A stretch of DNA of 64,000 bases from Adiantum capillus-veneris. Its lineage: Eukaryota; Streptophyta; Polypodiopsida; Polypodiales; Pteridaceae. How positions within the stretch are numbered: the first letter of the stretch is position 1; each line of letters begins with the position of its first letter. Location: positions 79,505,278 through 79,569,277 of the forward strand of contig CM043967.1 in the NCBI GenBank assembly GCA_014529385.2, written 5' to 3'. The notes under the pieces are model-generated. The model saw only the letters and a program-made list of their open reading frames with translations. It ran no database searches and was not told where the DNA came from. The translations under genes were made by a program, and so were the position numbers. Positions 29,795-41,020 of the stretch are shown in pieces.

Positions 29795-32560
29795 CTCATG
29801 TCAAAAACCAAATGGCATGCTATTATAGATTGATTCATAACCTCTAGGGGTGATTGTGTACATTTTCCTTCTTCTTTGCATGTGTTCCATGGGTATCTTG
29901 ATACAACGTACAAGATTTGAAAGTATGTGAACAACAGGTTGATTGTAGTCTAGTTTGAAGGTGTGTGCATCCACTTGCTTGTAATACAGTCCTTGCACAA
30001 CATAAGATCCTTTGTCAATTACATTGTTTCACTCATCAATGAAACCCTGTTTTGCCTTTTCTTTTACTACAATGAATTTTATGAGGTAAAAGTCTACATT
30101 CTCATCATTGGTTGTAGCATCTGGATTCACAGCAAAAGTGTCACCAACACACAAAGCACTACTTAATGCATCATGGTGTCCTTCATACATGAATGTTTCA
30201 TATCCAATGATTTGTCCTTCAAGGGCATCATCAATCGGAGTGTCTTGTTCATCCTCAACTTCATCCGACAATGTCATCAAAACGTGATAATCCCAAGGCT
30301 GCACATGAGATTTGTTAGTGCAGTGATTCCAATTGTGGTTCATACGTGCATCAAAAAATCATGTCAATGGTCTTGTGGCAATGGAAGTTGCATCCTGCCA
30401 GTTGTGACCGCGAAAAGCATGCAAGGTGCGAGACTTCTCAACTGTGGCACAATTCCATTTAACCTCCTTGCTTACATCACCTACTTTGATCTCCCAAAAC
30501 ACACGGGAAATTCCCTTTATTTTAGAGGATATGGTGCTGCTGGTCCCTTTGATAGGTTGTCTTGGCAATAGGCAACCACATCTACAGCACACTTTAAAGT
30601 GGCCCCATTAGGATTCATCTGCTCATGTGTCAACGTTCTTTTAACAACTATGCCTGCACCGTCATGCTATCCCTTCCCATGTCCTGATCCAAAGAAGAAC
30701 CGGCTCATCTCCATTCCTGTCTGTCTAGCATACCTTGCAAAAAAATAGAAAGGCCTAGCAACCTTAAAATTTGAGGCAACACCATCTAACTAGACCCAAT
30801 GACGTTTTCGAGTGACACCTTCTCTCTATAACCAACCACAATGCAGCACAAACAATGTGTCATGCACTTTGTCATCTGATATGAAGAAGTGGATTGTCTT
30901 GACACTTCCCATTCCCTGCGCTACTATGTTATGTGCACAAGAATGGATACTTGACTTGAGTGCCAATGCATGTATTGAGTGTCATTTTTCTGCTTGAATG
31001 CATAGTTTTTTGCAAAGTCTACAATCGACACAACCACATCCTCAGGAAATCTAAGAATACAATCCTTGAACTGTTGTGCTTTCCATTGAGCGATATAGTT
31101 ATGTTTGATAAAAACCTTCAGCTTGGTCTGTAAGAGTTGAAGAAACTCCCAGCACTGCATTTCTTTAGTCATGAGACCTTTTCTGGTTTTTTTTGTCTCC
31201 GTGCCTACCTGTTGCCTCCACATATGCAAATGATTTTACAAAGATATTATTACCTGGGCTTTGTGTCTCTAAGCAGCATGTTTCCAACTTTTTTACACGT
31301 TATTTCCTACATTCACCCATCAAACACTCACTGTTGTGGTAATGGCATCATCTATTTGCTTCGGGCATAGAACTGACTCCTCCCATAGATGTGTGACACC
31401 TTTGAAAGTTTTACATGAAGCCATGAAACCCATGCTAGTTTGACCACCTCTGATGCAAACAATGCATGTACATCTACATTGGGCTCCATGCAGCCCGAAT
31501 GATTGAGACCGCATCTGGTTAAATGTGTCCTTTAAAAAGGACATCTGCACATGATATTCATAGCAGCATACATATCTATCTTTCAACCGCCGTAAAAAAA
31601 TGGATTCATCATCTCAAAAATTATCATACCTATTTTACAATCTGGATGCTTTTCTTTGAATTTGTAGAAGATCTCAACTTGCACTTATGAGAGTTAGAAG
31701 GAGTTTATTATGTTAGTTATGCTAATTAGTATACAAGCCATGCACGGAAGCATACTATATGTAACCAACACTTGCAATATGCTAACTAGCAATTACAATA
31801 TGCTTCCATGCATGTGCAGTATGCTAATTAACATATTGAGTATCTAATTGGTACATTGAGTATGTTGAGTAGCACATCTAGTAAGCTAATTGTTACATTC
31901 AATGTGCTAATTAGCACATTCAATATGCTAACTAGCACAAACAGTGCTAACTAGCACAAACAGTATGCTAGCAAGCTCTGCAAGGTGATCAACATATTGA
32001 AGATTTGAATTAGCATATACAGTACAGCATGTTCTAGCTAGAATAAACCATAAACAACCACAGTGTAAATAACAACCAGTATGCTACCTGTAAAGTTTCA
32101 CATGCTTTATAGTGTACTCGAATAATGGTGTCTTGGTTAGATCAATTACCTGAGGTTCATCAAGGAGGTATACAGGAATATTTATGTGATTTTCTCTCCC
32201 CATCCTCTTTCGACAAACATCTTTTTTGTTGGGAGGTACACGGGTCTCTTCCCTCCAAAATGTGTAAACCAGCTCTTTCAATTCTTATGTGATTGTGCTA
32301 CGACAAGCATGTTTTCGACATGCAGCCAATGAAAACATTCCACCGTTAGCATCCGATGTCACCCGCAATTTAGCCTTGTCAAGGATCGACGTGGGACTTT
32401 AAGGAGTCTTGAGACTTTTGACATATGAATGTTCTCCTTTAAGTTCAACATCATGGACAATGTTGTATGCTTCAAATACAACTCATCATTACAGCTTGGC
32501 TGCTTCACAAGCGCCAAGGTGTTACGAACATTGCACATGATCGCACTTTGAATAGTAGAC
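29795..32560 (-). pseudogene. DDE-like transposase of an uncharacterised DNA-transposon family
   Basis: Degenerate but readable over nearly its whole length on the minus strand. N-terminal segment (32560-32084): MSKVSRLLKVPRRSLTR (helix-turn-helix-like), then FWREETRVPPNKKDVCRKR. A satellite-filled gap follows (31700-32080). The remainder contains EKHPDCKIG, CCYEYHVQM, FIKHNYIAQWKAQQF, SIVDFAKNYAF, YMHWHSSQVSI, LDGVASNFKVARPFYFFAR, FFGSGHGKG and HDGAGIVVKRTL, with a C-terminal part around FYLIKFIVVKEKAKQ and GLYYKQVDAHTF. I recognise this motif series from uncharacterised transposase-like proteins of plants and animals. The Asp in VDFAKNY and in LDG are candidate catalytic residues. Many stops and frameshifts are present, so it is inactive. 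Confidence 0.65.
31700..32080. repeat. Palindromic satellite inside the transposase gene (probable intron)
   Basis: Units such as TATGCTAACTAGCA and TATGCTAATTAG interrupt the transposase-like ORF. On the minus strand the preceding coding part ends CTTTACAG followed by GTAGCATAC, a good 5' splice site. TCTAACTCTCATAAG precedes the next coding part. The join is one base out of frame by my reading, so an intron is likely but not proven. Confidence 0.6.
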
Positions 32561-32599
32561 TCCTATGGACACATTGCATATTGGTGTGGGGGATGACAC

Positions 32600-35579
32600 C
32601 TTGTTGCCATAAAGCAATAGGAGACAAACCTAGAGAAATGGTGATTTCTTATTAGCATAGAGGACAACCACCATAAGATGCCAAGATAGAGCATGGAGAG
32701 TTTTCCCATATAGAGAATAGATGGGTTCTTACTAGCATAGAGCGAATCTTTTGGCCTCAGGCCAAAGGGTGCCAATATAGAGCATGGAGAGGCTCTTACT
32801 AGAATGGAGGTGACCCTATGGCCTTCAAGTCACATGGTGCCAATATAGAGCAAATAGTGTTTTTTACTAGCATATAGAGCACCCTATGGCTCTAGGGCCA
32901 TTGGTTGTCAAAAATCCATTATGAAGGGTTTCTTCAAATTGAAAACAAAGAGGGCACCTTGTGGCCCTCTTTGTTTTCAATAATGTTTTTTACTAGCATA
33001 TAGAGCACCCTATGGCTCTAGGGCCATTGGTTGTCAAAAATCCATCATGAAGGGTTTCTTCAAATTGAAAACAAAGAGGGCACCTTGTGGCCCCCTATAA
33101 TGACATCCTATTGCCCCAAGGGCACCTTGTGGCCCTTGGGGCCATAGGATGTCATTATAGATCATAGAGAGGTTCTTACTAACATAGAGGGGACCCTATG
33201 GCCTTTAGGCCTTAGATGTAGACCAAATAGTTCTTTATACCACCATAGAGAGCACTCTGAGGCCATACGTTGCGAAACAAATGAGGGTTTTTTCGAAACA
33301 ATGAGCGCACCTTGTGGACTTGGGGCCATAGGATGTCAATATAGAGCATAGAGCATAGAGATCTTTTTACTAGCATAGAGGGAAGCCCATAGCCTTTAGG
33401 CCACAAGGTGTCAATATAGAGAAAAAAGAGGTTCTTACTAGCATAGAGGGGACCCTATGGCCCCAAGGCCACAAGGTCTCCTCAATATAGAGCAAATAGT
33501 GTTTTTTATTGGCATAAAGAGCACCCTATGGCCCTGGGTCCATAGGTTTCCTAAAAACCCTCATAAAGGGTTTCTTCAAAACATAGAGGGCACCTTGTGG
33601 CCTTTGGGTCATAGGATGTGTAGAGCATAGAAAGGTTCTTACTAGCATACACGGACCCTATGACCTTGAGTCCATAGGGTGCCAATATAGAGCATAGATT
33701 GGTTCTTACTAGCATAGAGCGGACCCTAAGGTCTTCAGGACAAAGGGTGCCAATATAGAGCATGTATAGGCTCTTACTAGAATGAGGGGACCCTATGGCC
33801 TTCCAGTCATATGGTGCCAACCTAGAGAAAATAGTGTTTTTCACTTGCATATAGAGAACCCTATGGCCCTATGGCCATTGGTTGTCAAAAATCCATCATG
33901 AAGGGTTTCTTCAAATTGAAAACATAGAAGGCACCTTGTGGAGGCTTGAGGCCAAAGGATGTCATTATAGAGCATAGAGAGGTTCTTACTAACATAGAGG
34001 GGACCCTATGGCCTTCAGGCCTCAGGGTGCCAATATAGACCAAATAGTGCTTTATACCGCCATCGAGAGCACTCTATGGCCTTGGGGCCATAGGTTGCCA
34101 AACAAATGAGGGTATTTTCAAAACAGTGAGGGCACCTTGTGGAATTGGGGCCATAGGATGTCAATATAGAGCATAGAGCATACAGTATAGAGCATAGAGC
34201 ATAAAACATAGAGAGTTTCTTACTAGCATATAGGAAACCCTATGGCCTTCAGGCCACAGGGTGCCAGTATAGAGTAAACAGAGGTTCTTACTAGCATAGA
34301 GGGCACCCTATGGACCCTAGGCCAAAAGGTCTCCTCAATATAGAGCAATTAGTATTTTTTATTGGCATAGAGAGCACCCTAGGTCCATAGGTTTCCAAAA
34401 AACCCTCATGAAGGGTTTCTTCAAAACATAGAGGGAACCTTGTGGCCTTGGGGTCATAGGATGTGTAGAGCATAGAGAGGTTCTTACTAGCATACAATGG
34501 ACCCTATGGCCATAGGGTGCCAATATAGAGCATAGATCAGTTCTTACTAGCATAGAGTGGACCCTATGGCCTTTAGGCCAAAGGGTGCCAGTATAGAGCA
34601 TGGAGAGGCTCTTACTAGAACAGAGGGGACCCTATGGCCTTCAAGTCACATGGTGCCAATGTAGAGAAAGTATTGTTTTTTACTGGGATATAGAGCACCC
34701 TATGGCCCTAGGGCAATTGGTTGTGAAACTCCATCATGAAGGGTTTCTTCAAATTGAAAACATAGCGGGAACCTTGTGGAACATAGAGGGGGTCCTATGG
34801 CTTTCAGGCCTTAGGGTGCCAATGTAGAGCAAATATTGCTTTATATTGGCATAAAGAGTACTCTATGGCCTTGGGGCCATACGTAGCCAAAACAATGAGG
34901 GTTTTTCACAAACAATGAGGACACCTTGTGGTCTTGGGGCCATAGGATGTCGATATAGAGCATAGAGCATAGAGAGTACTCTTTGGCCTTTGGGCCATAA
35001 ATTGACAAAACAATGAGGGTTTTTTGGAAACAATGAGATAGATAGAGGGAGCCCTATGGCCTTTAGGCCACAGGGTGCAAATATAGAGTAAACAAAGGTT
35101 CTTATTAGCATAGCGGGGACCCTATGACCTTCAACCCACAAGATCTTCTCAATAGAGAGAAAATATTATTTTTCACTCGCATACAGAGCACCCTTGGGGC
35201 CCTTGGGGATAACCATATGGCCTTTAGGTCTTAGGCTGTCAATATAGAGCAAATAGTGCTTTATACTAGCATAGAGAGCACTCTACAAACCTCGGGCCAT
35301 ATGTTGTCAAAACAATGAGGGCACCTTCTGGCCTTGGGGCTATAGGAAGTGAATATAGACCATAGAGCATAGAGCACAAAGAGTTTCTTACTAGCATAGA
35401 GGGAAGCCTATGGCCTTCAGGCCACAGGGTGCCAATATAGAGTAAACAGAGGTTCTTACTAGCATAGAGAGGGCCCTATGGCCTTTAGCGCACAAGGTCT
35501 CCTCAATATAGAGAAAATAGTGATTTTTACTGGCATATAGAGCACCCTATGGATTTGGGGCCATAGGTTTCTACAAAAT
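32600..35579. repeat. CCCTATGGCC satellite, large array
   Basis: Degenerate tandem units of about 70-90 bp, each built around CCCTATGGCC and GGCCATAGG or GGCCACAGGGTGCCAATA half-sites plus TTCTTACTAGCATAGAG and AATATAGAGCA. Longer blocks repeat (for example CATCATGAAGGGTTTCTTC recurs at about 33040, 33895, 34405 and 34730), giving a higher-order layout. All open frames inside are artefacts. The array ends at the copia LTR (35580). Confidence 0.9.
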
Positions 35580-35806
35580 TGTTGGAATTAGGGTTGCAGA
35601 GAAACACACACAACTTGGAGAAGATGAAGGAAGCTCAAGGCACACAATGGAGAGTGTATTACTTAGTGTGCAATGGAAAGATAGATAGCCCTAGAGTGAT
35701 GGGCATATATACAATTCTTGGGGGGAAAAACCTCCTAAAGAGGGAAAAAATGCCCCGTCAGTCCTAGTGTGTTCACACACATCACTACCACATGTATATG
35801 GTAACA
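35580..35806 (-). repeat. 3' LTR of copia element
   Basis: 227 bp. On the minus strand it runs from TGTTACCATA to ATTCCAACA and has a TATA-like TTGTATATATG in the middle. It is placed directly after the polypurine tract. No partner LTR is in the window. Confidence 0.8.
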
Positions 35807-35818
35807 AACCCCCCCTGG
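35807..35818 (-). promoter_or_regulatory. Polypurine tract of copia element
   Basis: Minus strand CCAGGGGGGGTT abuts the LTR start TGTTACC. Confidence 0.78.
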
Positions 35819-35899
35819 AGTGATGCGGTGAACGAGAGCTGGCATATGAGTAAAGCAAAGTTCCATGCCCTAAGGACATGATCAATCCACAAAGAGGAG

Positions 35900-38112
35900 T
35901 TAGCGCAAAGCTTTGCGGAAAGCTTCAAGCTTCTCATGAGACAATGCCTTTGTGAAAAGATCTGCAAGGTTGTTCTGTGTTGGCACATAAGCCAAACTGA
36001 TCTCTCCTGCTGAGAGCCTCTCCCTGACATAGTGGTACTGCACCTCAATGTGCTTTGTGCGAGCATGAAAAATTGGGTTCCTCGCTGCCAATGCGCTCTG
36101 ACTATCAGTGTAGATAGTGTTGGGAGTGTCCTATCCAACACCCAAATCAGCCATAAGGCGTCTAAGCCATACACACTCAACCGTAGCTGTGAAGACTGCC
36201 CTGTACTCAGCGTCACAACTCGAAGTGGCCACAGTAGGTTGCTTCTTGCCAACCATGATATACATGAAGTGCCAAGCATGAAACAAAAACCACTTGTGAA
36301 CACTTGAGTGTCAAAACAACCAGCCCAATCTGAGTCCGAAAAAGCATGTAAGTCTGGCAGCAATGATCCCCCCTTGGGATAAAACAAGCCAAGATGTAAA
36401 GTGTCACTAAAGTAGCGGAAAATCCTCTTGACAGCCTGCCAATGCTTAGACCCTGGGCTTTACATAAATTTGCTGACCTCTGAGACTGCAAACTCAATAT
36501 CCGGCCTCGTGTTGCATACATAAATGAGGCAGCCAACAGCAGTTTGGTAAAGAGTGACATCAGCAGGATCTCCAGCATCATGTAGACTCAACTTCAAACC
36601 TGTTTCTAGGGGAGTGGCAATAGGTTTGCAATCCTCAAGTCCAAACTTACATAGAAATGTCTCTATGTAACTTTTTTGACACAAGGCAATACCACCATCA
36701 CACTGCTTAAACTGTATACCCAAGTAATGATTCAACAGCCCCAAATCTTTCATCTTGAAAGTAGCATTCAAATCAGCCTTAAATTCAGCAATATGTCTCT
36801 CATTTGGTCCAGTGATCATCGAATCATCAACATAAAGAACCACAATGAGAAGTACATCACCCTCACGCTTTACATACAATGTGCTTTCTGTTGGACTGTT
36901 ACGAAAGCCTTGTTTGACCAAATGAGTGTCATCTTTCTCATACCAAGCACGAGGAGGTTGCTTCAACCCATACAAAGCCTTGTTACATTTTCACACTTTG
37001 TCCTCTTGTCCTTTTATGACAAAACCGCGAGGCTGCGTTACATAAACTTCCTCAAATATGTCACCATTCAAGAAAGCAATAACAATGTCTGATTGATGTA
37101 CATCCCAACCAAAATGAGCTACCAATGCACATAGAAAACGCACAGTAGTCATACAACAAGTGGGATCAAAAGTCTCTTCATAATCTATGCCTTTTTGCTG
37201 TGCATAACCCTTTGCAACAAGTTGAGCCTTATGGCGATCAATCTCACCATCTGGCTTGCGTTTTAACTTGTAAAACCACTTTGTACCAATGGCCTTTTTG
37301 CTGGGAGGCAAATCACATAAAGTCCATGTGTCATTTTCTATAAGTGCATCATATTCTGATTGCATGGTAGCCATCCAATTTTCTGAATTCTGTGCTTCAT
37401 CAAAAGATAGAGGCTCCTCAACATCATGTAAGCTAGACACAGCCAAAGCATAACAATCTGATGCATAAGATGCATGGCGAGAGCTTGAACAAGTACGCCT
37501 AGACAAAGGTGCATCCAATTTACTATCACGTAAAGTGTGCACCAGCCATTTTGGCATACCTCTAGCTTGGTCATTTTCAGTCCTTTCCTCATCAAGTACA
37601 TCATGTACATCTGCATCAGTAATAGGCTGATCTGAAACATTTTTCGAAACCCCCATAGGCTGTACATTTGCCTCATTGGAACTTACATTCGTATTTCCAC
37701 CACTGAAAAGAGGCAACAAAGTGTCATAAATGTCCTGTGAGCTTACATTAATGTCTCTAGTACATGACAGCAAGGGCTGAACAGAATCTTCCACAAACAC
37801 TACATCCCGTGAAACCAGAATACTCTTTTTTTGCGGATGATATAACCTGTAACCTTTGCTTTCAGCACTGTAACCAACAAAAATACATTTGACAGCCTTA
37901 TCATCCAATTTTTTGCGCTGTGTTTGTGGCACCAAAGCATATGCCAAATAGCCAAAAACACGCATGTGCTCAATAGAAGGCTTTCTATCATGCCATGCTT
38001 CATATGGAGTAATAGACTGCAAAGCTTTTGTAGGACACTTGTTAAGTACATAAGTGGCACACATGATGGCCTCAAGCCAAAAAGAATGCGGCAAAGCTTG
38101 ACTTTTGACCAT
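35900..38112 (-). pseudogene. Copia pol: integrase C-terminus, reverse transcriptase, RNase H
   Basis: Integrase end: PHSFWLEAIMCATYVLNKCP and HMRVFGYLAYALVPQ. Reverse transcriptase: ENWMATMQSEYDALIENDTW, TKWFYKLKRKPDGEI, HQSDIVIAFLNG, active site LYVDDSMITG, and LGIQFKQCDGG. RNase H: FSDSDWAGCF, then after a one-base shift near 36245 the residues CDAEYRA and YTDSQSA, ending LADLFTKALSHEKLEAFRKA. In-frame stops at about 36988 (TGA) and 36458 (TAA) and one in the RNase H show that it is inactive, though it is better preserved than most elements here. The protein would copy element RNA into cDNA in virus-like particles. Confidence 0.9.
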
Positions 38113-38571
38113 ACATCATATTGTGGACTTTGGGTGGATTAGATATAGGATCAAAATATACATCTTTTTGTCCATTAAAACTAGGGCCTACACCTATGGG
38201 CCTAATTCTACCTGGGTAGATTACTTTAGACACCTGATCAAAACCCACTGATTTTGCGATACTTGGACATCATCTATTACAAGTGTTTCTTCTGAATTCT
38301 CCGTCCCAACGAAAAACTATACTTCAATCACTTGAAGATCTTCAGCCCATTTGAGTTTCTTCATATTTAGTTCTAAACCTTCTCATTCTCCCGCATCAAT
38401 GAAGAAAATTCCACTAGATCCTGACCACTTGATTCTCCAAGTGGAAGAAGAAAATCTATTATCCAACCATTTCATCATGCTTTTTCGCATTGAATAGTTT
38501 CGGGATAGGCAAGCCCTCATAAACCTAATGTTGAAATCCAAGAATTTGAAGTAGGCCTGATGGAAATTTTC
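38113..38571 (-). pseudogene. Gag-like second exon of an LTR element, truncated
   Basis: On the minus strand a clear acceptor (TATCCTTGCAG) ends at 38572. The open text after it reads ENFHQAYFKFLDFNIRFMRA, then MRKSMMKWLDNRFSSSTWRI and GSSGIFFIDAG. It looks like a retroelement gag but I cannot name the family. A stop follows at about 38380. Another frame near 38150 reads PGRIRPIGVGPSFNGQ. The copia fragment cuts it off at about 38112. It lies directly inside the primer site at 38715-38726. Confidence 0.5.
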
Positions 38572-38714
38572 CTGCAAGGATAGGGATAATTCTCTCTCTT
38601 CCTTTCACTCCCTCTTTTTAATTAAATACGTCTTTAATTGAATTTTTCAAACATCACTTATTTCAACTTAATGCCTTAAACTTTTCCCTAGGTCCAAGAC
38701 TTTAGTTAACACAT

Positions 38715-38726
38715 GCTCTGATACCA
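38715..38726 (-). promoter_or_regulatory. Primer binding site (initiator tRNA-Met type)
   Basis: Minus strand TGGTATCAGAGC, the common plant PBS complementary to initiator tRNA-Met, starts 2 bases after the putative LTR end (ACCTGACA). Confidence 0.85.
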
Positions 38727-39848
38727 CTTGTCAGGTCCCCAACCCGCCAATACCAAGATTGGGATGGGATCCTTGACAGGTCTCTAGATCTAATAAAAAT
38801 CAGAGTCTCTAAACAAGAAAAATCCAAGGAATAGACCTTTACCATTGACAATGGCTTGGGTCTATAGCCTTAGAAGAAGACCTAGTCCTGTCTCGCAGCG
38901 AAAACGGGACAATGAATTAAAAGTCCAAAAAACTATTTCGGCCCTATAACTGCCACAATTGGGCTAAGGTATCCTCAACCAACGCTTTTTTCCCCTAACA
39001 AATGTGAGGGCACAACCGCTGGTGGACTCCTCTTCCAAGTGAAGAAGTTTTCTAAACGTTTTAGTGTGCAGAGATGGATAGTTACTTGACTAATCAGGTC
39101 CACCCATCCTTGATTGACAACCTTAGTCAATCCCCACTTACCACCCCGCACTCACACATGATTCAATTATTTTCTAGTTACTATCACATTGTTTTAACAC
39201 TTAAAATAATGATTTCTTTTAACTTTCAGTCACAGTAATTCCTTCAATCAATTATTAAATACAACATTGAAAGCATTCTTTTAGAAAACAGACATCTTTA
39301 AACTTAAGACAGGGTACTGTCAATCAAAACATTATCCATAATAACCATGACCAGTACTCTTCTTGTCTCAAGACCACCTAAGGGTGAAAAACGGCACCCA
39401 TTCCTTATTCAAATCCGAAGTGGATAAACCCCCACCCAAGGTTCTGGGTGCCCATACACCAAACCAATTTCCCGTACAACCGGGCGGCTCCCCTAGGATA
39501 AAAAACGGTATCCTAACTTATGTAGAAACATCAAGACATGACACGGAGTAGAAACTCATCGTTCATGGGGGTATCCGACTTATCCGTGGCTAGAAAGCCG
39601 ATCATTATCATCAATTTTATACTAAGGATTTGGAGGTGTCTTGAGACAAGCTGTCTTCAGGATGATCAAACATATCGTTCCTATTTCAACCAGTTTTAAC
39701 CCAAACAATTCTTTCCTACATTATAAACAAATGCACGTTGGAAGTTACCTTCTGTTTTCAGCCAGTTTATCCTTCCTAACTTTACGTATGCAATGCTAAC
39801 TTAAAAATGAACTTTAAAAGATTTTAAATGAACAAAATAGAAATCCAC

Positions 39849-40022
39849 CTGGGACTGCTCGGCCATGTGCTGCTGGGCTAGAGCCTGCAAACTTTCCTCA
39901 GTTGGCCTATGGCTAGGCCCAGCCTCATGGTCATTAGCGGCTTTATTTCGCTTGTTTCTAACATCTTCTTCTTCAATAAGAGGATTTTCCTTGGTTCTCT
40001 TTGGAGCCATGTCGGCAGCCAT
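39849..40022 (-). CDS. LTR-resident first coding exon, spliced across the PBS
   Basis: 58 codons from an ATG in good context (CCTAAATGGC): MAADMAPKRTKENPLIEEED, a basic RNKRNK patch, then HRPTEESLQALAQQHM and AEQSQ. It ends in CAG followed by GTGGAT (donor at 39848). The next acceptor on the strand is TATCCTTGCAG at 38572, and the join is in frame with the gag-like exon at 38571. The 1277-bp intron would contain the rest of the LTR and the primer site. PKRTKE and RNKRNK could act as nuclear signals. Splicing is predicted, not shown. Confidence 0.55.
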
Positions 40023-40130
40023 TTAGGTTAATCAACTAGAGCTTAATCTCTAGTGATTTTTGTGTAGCGGTCTCTCTAGATGAGAGAGAGTGTGTCAAGG
40101 CTCCGAGTCTATCAAATTATGAATCAAGGG

Positions 40131-40145
40131 GTCCTATTTATAGTT
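40131..40145 (-). promoter_or_regulatory. TATA box of LTR promoter
   Basis: Minus strand ACTATAAATAGGACC, about 110 bp upstream of the ATG at 40022. Confidence 0.6.
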
Positions 40146-40548
40146 TTTTGGCACTCACAAGGTCTCCCAGACTGTAAAAGGCAGTTACTTGCAGTTCAGG
40201 CAGTCCCCAATAAGTCAAAAAATGTCCCCTACTGCTAAATGAGTCCGTGGTAGGTCAGTGATGACCTTCCCATTACCTGCCATCTTTTAAAATGTCAATT
40301 CTGCTATAATTTGACCTATTTTTGCTTAATTGGTAAATATCTTGTAAATATCTGGGAGACCCTTGATAAAGTCTATGTTTAAATGATTACTCTAACCCTT
40401 CAATTTTTCTTAATAATTTATTTTACATTGAATCTTCTAGAAGGACTAGCGGGGTCAGTTTTTGTCCGAATTCAAATCTGAAAATTTCTAGCCCGGGGTT
40501 TGTTGTGCTTAAGATTCCAAAAATACCAATATTTGCCATGTTCAGACA

Positions 40549-41020
40549 ATTCTACATTGCTTTTTCAATAATCATATTAGTTTGATTAAGCTTTATACAA
40601 CCTTTAAGGTTTCAAAAACTGGAAACCTTACAAAAGACTTCTACTCCAAGGATAGTGGTAGACGCTCCCAAAGAGGTTGTTGTTCGAATTTCCAAAATGG
40701 ATAACATGGAGAGAATAACAACATGAAACACCAACATTATGTGGAGGTCTTGAAGCATGGACGTAGTCAATGGCTTGTATATTTTAAACCAACAAAACCC
40801 AAAGCAAGAGTTACTATCGGTCATCCGAGTTGAGCACCTTGGGATGTAAGTTCCACTTCCCTATGCTTGTTTTTGTTACAAATATGTCTTAAAATAAATT
40901 TAATTTTCTTTTATTTATTTTAAAGACCTTTGTAAATGTGGCGCACATCACGTTCAACCATAAATCATTTTCCAACAAAGAAGCATACATGGTCATGTAC
41001 AATGATGAAATCTATGATCA
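40549..41020. other. Upstream region with a possible exon
   Basis: At about 40926 a TTTATTTTAAAG acceptor-like site opens a 32-codon plus-strand frame (FVNVAHITFNHKSFSNKEAY) that ends at 41022, next to the unknown ORF. It may be a preceding exon. The rest shows no feature. Confidence 0.3.

Larger units (their letters stand above)
35580..38112 (-). mobile_element. 5'-truncated Ty1/copia retrotransposon
   Basis: The minus strand keeps the integrase C-terminus, reverse transcriptase, RNase H, polypurine tract and 3' LTR. The gag, protease, integrase core and 5' LTR are missing. The left border is the LTR end against the CCCTATGGCC satellite. The right border at about 38112 joins the gag of a different LTR element. 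The gene order INT-RT-RH identifies the copia superfamily. Confidence 0.9.
38729..40548 (-). repeat. 5' LTR of an LTR element carrying a gag exon (far end tentative)
   Basis: The inner end (38729, plus-strand TGTCAGG) is fixed by the adjacent PBS. The outer end at TTCAGACA (40548) is a guess from matching TGTC/GACA ends, since no partner LTR is present. On the minus strand a TATA box (ACTATAAATAGGACC, about 40131-40145) lies about 110 bp before an ATG at 40022. Other uncoded parts show nothing further. Confidence 0.5.

Noticed and set aside
33212-35141. Several minus-strand ORFs with similar sequences (LYASKNLSMLYT-like)
   Set aside because: They arise from the CCCTATGGCC satellite and repeat because the DNA repeats. 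They are not a gene family.
36676-37092. 138-codon plus-strand ORF
   Set aside because: Antisense of the copia reverse transcriptase, which has clear motifs including YVDD.
40612-40824. 70-codon minus-strand ORF
   Set aside because: No motif and no continuation. It lies outside the putative LTR and is probably chance.
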